Shown here in pieces: positions 58,891 to 64,000 of a DNA stretch of 64,000 nucleotides. The DNA is from Sisyra terminalis. Lineage: Eukaryota; Arthropoda; Insecta; Neuroptera; Sisyridae. Location: NCBI GenBank assembly GCA_958496175.1, contig OY292277.1, positions 48,619,050 to 48,683,049 of the forward strand, given 5' to 3'. Below the pieces are notes generated by a model, which was not told where the DNA came from, ran no database searches, and was given only the letters and a program-made list of their open reading frames with translations. The position numbers and the translations under genes were made by a program. Each line of letters starts with the position of its first letter. Within the stretch, counting starts at the first letter, position 1.

Positions 58891-59980
58891 CGAAACGTTT
58901 TTTGTTATAAATGAAAAAAAATTGTTGCATTAATAAATTTGCAGGTATCTTTTGGTATTACTTAAAGTTTTCTCTATTTTTTATCGACAAAAATTGAGTA
59001 AAATGTAAGGATGAAATAAATTTTCGAATATCAAGACAAAGTGCACCCATAAATACAATGATTATCACAAGTTCCATCGGAAATTTTTTAAATTTATGTA
59101 ATAAATTTATCTCAAGAGAATTTTTGATTTAGCTATTTAATCTTGTAATGTAAAACAGTAAAAAAATGTATTTTATGAAGATAAAATGTATTTTATGAAG
59201 ATATCAATGCGATAATCAAAGAATAATTTTCCTTTACAATTTTAATAGTTTTTTTTTCCCCCTTTTATGTTGACACGTATTCAACCAAGTCCATAAATAA
59301 AAATATAAAGATCTTTTTTTTTTCAATAAAATCTAGATAAATCACTCTTCTTCAAGACTAATAGCTTTTACATTAGACAAGATTTCACGTAAAGGGATGT
59401 TTCTGTAATTTATCGTTGTTTTCTTTTTTTCCTCAAGAAAAAAAAAAAGAAAAGAAGAAAAGACAGTTTTCCAACATCAAATAAAAGCCCATATTAAAAT
59501 TTCAAGTTATAAGAAACAATTTTTTTCTTAAAAGTCCAATATAAAGACGGAATGAAAAGACGGTGGTGATTTAACTAAATCACTAAAAGATAGATGACGA
59601 GGGAAAGTTTTTCGCCTTTAATTTACAGTGTAAGTTTAATGGTAAAAATGTTCTCAGACAGTATCAAAGAAAAGTTTCGCTTTTGTAAAAATTCGACTAG
59701 AAAAAGGTTTTGGTTTTCGAAACATTTTAAATTCACGCTTTCAATGTCTGGCAGGGGCAAAACTTTTATTACAATAGAACGGTTTTAACGCATGGATTTT
59801 TATACCCAACACATACAAATCTTGTTTCCAGTAAATGTCTTATATGTAGTGGATGACGTAGAACATCTTACCTATGCGTAAAAGAATTTTTTGCCGGAGG
59901 AAAAAAACGTTTTTCTACTTTTGCTCCAAAAAAAAAAAATGATTTTTTTCTTATTTTTATTATCCTTCTATATTTGACTA
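58891..59980. other. Non-coding AT-rich DNA
   Basis: No gene or delimited repeat. A short direct duplication of 'aaaatgtattttatgaagat' occurs at 59164-59202. Poly-A and poly-T runs are frequent. Confidence 0.4.
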
Positions 59981-60331
59981 AGGCCCGATATTTTCACTTC
60001 AGTATAGGTAGGTTTAATCTCCATGATAATTATCTATTAGATAAACTTTTATCTGTAAGATAAATCAAAACTGAATTTTCAACCAAAACAAACCTCCGGT
60101 TAGTTATTTGAATGATATCTTATAAAAATAATAGAACAGTAATGACAATTTATGGATAAGCCAGTGTAGGAAACAATATATTGATAAACCAAGACAATTT
60201 GATAGCGATATCAAAGGCGTTAGAAAGAGACACCATTCTTGTGTAAAAAATTGAAGTTTTGTAGTTGTCCCTTATACTGAATTTGAAATATAAAAATATT
60301 CATTCTGCAAATTAATAACATATAATTTAGA

Positions 60332-60566
60332 ATGTCTAACGAAGTTAAGAAAAAACGAACCCGAGCTCCAAATTTCAATAATGAAGAAGTTCATTTGTTG
60401 AATTATAAAATTAGAATAAATTTTAGACCTTAGAACCGAACTTTTAGTGAATCAAATTCATAATATTAATCAAGAAGAGAAGAGGGCAGAAGAAATACAT
60501 CATAAGAAAGTGAAACTTATGGATATTGAAATTTCAATTAAGAAAAAACAACTAAAAAATGAATAA
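60332..60566 (+). pseudogene. Harbinger Myb/SANT-like accessory protein, collapsed
   Basis: From the ATG at 60332 it reads 'MSNEVKKKRTRAPNFNNEEV' then 'HLLN', the usual beginning of a Myb/SANT-like domain. It then meets a deletion and a stop. Another frame supplies the tail 'LLVNQIHNINQEEKRAEEIH' and 'HKKVKLMDIEISIKKKQLKNE' ending at 60566. In the family this protein binds DNA and helps bring the transposase to the ends. Most of the DNA-binding domain is missing, so no function is expected. Confidence 0.6.
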
Positions 60567-60630
60567 TTTTATACAACTTTTATTAAATAGCACATTTTTA
60601 TTTTCATAATACAAATATATATTTATTGTA

Positions 60631-61032
60631 TTATTTCTTGTTAAACGTTTTATTGATGCAATAAATTTCTAAAATAATCAATAAAAGGTCTGCGGAAAAA
60701 TCAGTATGAATTTCAACATTTCTTTCCTGTTCTGGAAGAATATTATCTTCCATGTCCGAATTCTCATCGGTGTCAAAATTTTCTTCCATTCGGTCTATCG
60801 CTATATTGTGTAGCACTGCACATTGTTCTTCAATTTGTAATAATATAAATTCGACCGTAAGTTTTGAAAAACGAAATATTTGGAAAAACCATTGATCTGT
60901 CCATTTCTTAAAATGATCAATTCTTGCCCTTACATTATATTGTTGTTCAGGATTTATAATTTCTTTAAGTTGAATCAATTCTTCCTCAGGGTCATTGAGC
61001 AATTCCAAATCATCCATAGCAATTATTAACAT
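60631..61032 (-). pseudogene. Harbinger transposase remnant lacking the DDE domain
   Basis: The 133-codon frame joins the N-terminal part ('LEDL'-like acidic start, 'QQYNVRARIDHFKKW', 'FQIFRFSKLTVEFILLQIEE') directly to the C-terminal part ('AVLHNIAIDRMEENFD', then a Glu/Asp-rich tail). In intact Harbinger transposases these flank a catalytic DDE domain of some 200 residues, including the motif before 'Ala-xx-Leu-His-Asn'. The deletion has kept one reading frame, which can mimic a small real gene. No catalytic residues remain. A DNA-binding remnant is conceivable, but nothing supports selection. Confidence 0.8.
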
Positions 61033-61244
61033 TTTTATTTATAACTGTAATATATCCACAAAGTAACTGATTAATAATATTTATGTATCATTATATGAAA
61101 TTGATGCTTATTTAATTTACTCATAGATAATATACACCAATATATTTACCTCATAAATTCGTAAAATCTCCAAATAGGCAGAAAATTCTTGCAATTTCGT
61201 AATATATTTTTTTCGCTTCATCAAGATTAGTTGATGACTTTGGG

Positions 61245-62100
61245 TACGTACATACATTATTAGTTTCAGGAAGAAGTATATGTTTTAAATTTAAGATATG
61301 AATAACAGTTAGCCTAGAGTATATCTTATTTTATATAAAATGCCCTTTTTGCCAAGTATATGTCTCATATTAAATAGTTAAATACAATATAGTCGCTTAC
61401 TGAAGTATGCATTATTTTGACATTTTGTGCTTGCAATATCTCTGCTCCTAGTCAAATTTCAAACTCCAAATTTTAAGTGCATAATAATATTATACAGTGC
61501 TATAATTAGGTGATATTTCAGATTTTTATCTGGTCCCCCACCAGAGATATTGAGCTCAGAAAATTGCAAATTTTGAAAATTTCCAAATTTTGTTATTTTT
61601 TATTTTAAAAAGGCTTAAAGTATCAGACTTCAAATTTTGTTTTTGAACACAACTAGTACCTATTTGTTTGTAAAAAAAGTTTTAACATGTAGACTCTTTC
61701 CCTTCCTTCACAATCTTTTCGTGAAAGTTGGAGTTTTTACAAATGAGAGCTAAAAATTTAGGCTGAAATTTCACCCCTTAGAATTACATTTAGGTGAAAA
61801 CGTCTTATTACAACCTTATAGTTTATATTTTCATGTACACACTGCTTTTAGTTTCATTTTGATAGTACAAATAGGACCTGTGATAATCAAGTTTCCGCAA
61901 ACCCTCAAAAGTTCGAAAATGTCTGCGCCTAGTAAAACTAATATGGTCACCACTGGAAAACTAAAAACAATAAAATTAAAATAATGATGAATTTGAACTA
62001 TCAACATGTTGGGGTGATAGCGTACAAAAAAATATTCTTTTTTTAAAATGGTCGAGCGACCATTTCATTTATTTTTGGACCACTTTATTTCGACTGACCC
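61245..62100 (-). repeat. Interspersed repeat family F, copy 2
   Basis: On the minus strand it begins near 62099 with gggtcagtcgaaataaagtg and matches 1330-2225 nearly throughout, including 'caccccaacatgttgat', 'actaggcgcagacatttt', 'gatattgagctca' wording and 'ttgacattttgtgcttgcaa'. It ends near 61245 at 'gtacgtaccc'. No coding sequence is present. Confidence 0.8.
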
Positions 62101-62429
62101 ACTACCCTTTTATCAACAAATGAAACATTTTTTTTCTGAAGAAATTGAACTTTTCGAGGGCAAAAATGATCAAGGTTTTGTGAAAGAATCAAGCATGAAA
62201 TTCGGCTTCTTTAAATAACTTCATTATTTTGTTAAAAATATTTATTTATTTTTTTGAAAAAGTGCAATTTGGTTGTTCAATTGCAATTCAAAACTTAAAA
62301 AAAAGTAGTTTATATTTTCTATGTCTTAGAGAAAATTAGTTCAAAAAGGTTCCAATTTCTTATGGGAGTAAAATTTAAGTCTTAGTTAATATTATTAAGA
62401 AGTTCATCTTATATTAAACTTAAGAAAAA
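62101..62429. other. Non-coding AT-rich DNA
   Basis: No gene or clear repeat. Part of it may belong to repeat H. Confidence 0.3.
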
Positions 62430-63068
62430 CGCTTTTGAAGTTTGAGAAAAAATTCCTTTAGAATAACTCAGAAAAAAATCAGCTGTATCTTCGAAAATAA
62501 TTCGAATTTTATAAAATCCGTCTAAGGGCATATTTTTGAAGGTCAAAAGTTTGAAAATATGGAAAAAAAGAAATATCGATTTTTTCAAATTTCTAGACCA
62601 AAATGCCCCAATAATCAACTCAATACCGATACAGATGTCGCTATCGAACTGACCATAGTCAAAGAAAAAAAAATGAGAAATTCACAAAATGGCGTCGACG
62701 TAAAAAAAAATTTGTACCGTTTTTTGATCTTTTCGAATTTTCAAAAAAATACTTACAATTAAATTTTTCTAAAATCCAAGGTAGGAGCGATAGAGAGATG
62801 TATAATTTTTTTTTTTTACAAATCGGTAGAGTAGAATTTGAGATATTATGTCAACCACCTCCAAAAAAATATTTTTTTAGAAAAAAGCTTTTGAAGTTTG
62901 AGAAAAAATTCCATTACAATAACTCAGAAAAAATCAGTTGTATCTTCGAAAATAATTCGAATTTTATAAAATCCGTCTAAAGGCATATTTTTGAAGGTCC
63001 AAAGTTTGAAAATATAGAAAAAAAGAAAAATCGATTTTTTTCAAATTTCTAGACCAGAATACTAGCTA
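62430..63068 (-). repeat. Repeat family H, two direct copies
   Basis: Two copies of about 180 bases lie at 62430-62606 and 62885-63067. Both contain 'gcttttgaagtttgagaaaa', 'atcttcgaaaataattcgaa', 'ttttataaaatccgtctaa', 'ggcatatttttgaaggtc' and 'caaatttctagacca'. The open frames at 62409-62618, 62559-62762 and 62798-62980 are parts of the repeat. The two copies and the DNA between them may be one element with an internal duplication. Confidence 0.8.
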
Positions 63069-64000
63069 CTTTATTGAAGTTACATATAAAATATATATAT
63101 CAATCTATGCTTATACAAACATATTATGTAAATGCATTAGATGGTATATAATATCTATGAACTTCAGGCAAACATCAAATTATCCCACCGATTATCGTTA
63201 TTATCAAAATAAACACAGATCAAACACGATAGAGAATCAAGAGATAAGTCCACGACTTACAGAAAATTACATTGGTATACGTAGTACGTTTGTATGGTCA
63301 ATATTGTCAATGCTTTTCTCAAGTACTAGATATAAACTGTAGTTACGTTTTTTGCACTATAAAAGCATTGCATCGATATCTTTTTTAAAAGGTTTACTTT
63401 ATCTTACTACTATATAAACAGAGGGGAAAAAAACGTACAAACAATTAAATAAATGCAGTTTTTTTAAAACACAATTTTATCTTTATAAAAAAAAGAGTAC
63501 TCAATGCACTTAGTGTTGTTTCAATAAAGAAGAGATTTTCAGAGAAATTGCTTCCAGTGCAACAAAATGGTTTAGTTTAAAAATTTAATAACCTGAACAG
63601 TGCACATTCTCCCCGAAGGATAACTTTCCATTGGCGTGGTACAGTAGGAACCGTGTCGTTTTGATCAAAAATGTTTTTAATGTTTTATTGAAAAGTTTGA
63701 TAAAGTTTTCATACTCGCAGTTTTAATTATCTATATAGTCGAGTTAGTTGAACGGCTAATTAAAGTAAACAGCAACTGACGCCATTAGCAATTTATCTGG
63801 AAACTTTTATTGTTTTGTGCACAATTTATGTTAACGGACGTTTTTCCTTTTCTCCTTTTTTTTTATTTTTATCAAAAACAAACTAATTAAACCATCCCAC
63901 TTAGTGTTAAATAATCTAATTTTGCTCAACTTTCATTGTGAAAATAAAAGTTAAATTTGCAATTATTTTAAGTGTTTGTTTGTTTTTTTTTTTTTGTAAT
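63069..64000. other. Non-coding AT-rich DNA to the window end
   Basis: No gene, coding relic or delimited repeat is visible. The 61-codon open frame at 63157-63342 has no recognisable domain. Confidence 0.4.

Larger units (their letters stand above)
59982..61160. mobile_element. PIF/Harbinger element remnant, internally deleted
   Basis: A Harbinger-like terminus, ggcccgatattttcacttca (59983), is followed by 'tctattagataaacttttat', as in many insect Harbingers. Inside are two converging gene remnants: a Myb/SANT-type accessory ORF on plus and a transposase remnant on minus. The right terminus is not found; an inverted F repeat begins at about 61245, so the right side is probably lost. The layout with two genes, one for a Myb-like DNA-binding partner and one for the DDE nuclease, is characteristic of this superfamily. 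Confidence 0.65.

Noticed and set aside
59982..61160. Complete Harbinger with two termini
   Set aside because: Only the left terminus is recognisable. No inverted copy of it is found before or within the F repeat to the right.
1..64000. CRISPR arrays, operons or ribosome binding sites
   Set aside because: Nothing in the window is bacterial; the repeats are long, unspaced or inverted, and all protein relics belong to eukaryotic mobile elements.

Overview
The window is strongly AT-rich, intron-like or intergenic DNA from an animal, most likely an insect. It carries Penelope-like, Jockey-type LINE, hAT, mariner, PIF/Harbinger and Helitron relics together with many foldback repeats, which is typical of large repeat-rich beetle or hemipteran genomes; the order is inferred and not proven. 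I found no intact host gene, tRNA, rRNA or CRISPR array. Every protein-like stretch I can identify is a decayed piece of a mobile element. Short open frames elsewhere look like chance.

Layout. 1-2.2 kb: degenerate repeats and an interspersed repeat (family F). 4.4-8.4 kb: a palindromic repeat with hammerhead-like hairpins, a LINE ORF1 relic split by a mariner relic, and a 1-kb foldback. 9.8-14.1 kb: a complete 1-kb foldback (family A), a related arm (D), a 153-bp MITE with a 9-bp target duplication, and Helitron-type repeats. 14.6-17.7 kb: hAT scraps, a tandem duplication and unique DNA. 17.7-21.0 kb: a LINE 3' relic, then a Penelope-like relic (RT, GIY-YIG, hammerhead-like end) broken by an insertion. 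22.7-27.5 kb: LINE fragment, Helitron, palindrome and two hAT relics. 29.0-30.3 kb: foldback G. 32.8-35.0 kb: repeat X with nested MITEs. 35.8-38.4 kb: palindrome, mariner relic, and a Jockey LINE containing a hAT deletion derivative. 40.6-42.1 kb: a tandem duplication with a foldback (B) inserted in one copy. 43-44.7 kb and 48.3-49.5 kb: tandem arrays. 46.6-53.3 kb: more copies of G, A, E and the hammerhead-like palindrome. 55.5-58.8 kb: two C foldbacks and a Jockey LINE relic. 60.0-63.1 kb: a collapsed Harbinger, an inverted F copy and H repeats.

The elements do not form a pathway, but they are informative as nested insertions. Several have exact target-site duplications, and two insertion sites can be read in their empty form. 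The two most interesting patterns are a set of otherwise diverged foldback families sharing a subterminal palindrome at a nearly constant distance (about 80-93 nt) from the terminus, and repeated hammerhead-ribozyme-like hairpins whose main core variation falls on the free N of CUGANGA.
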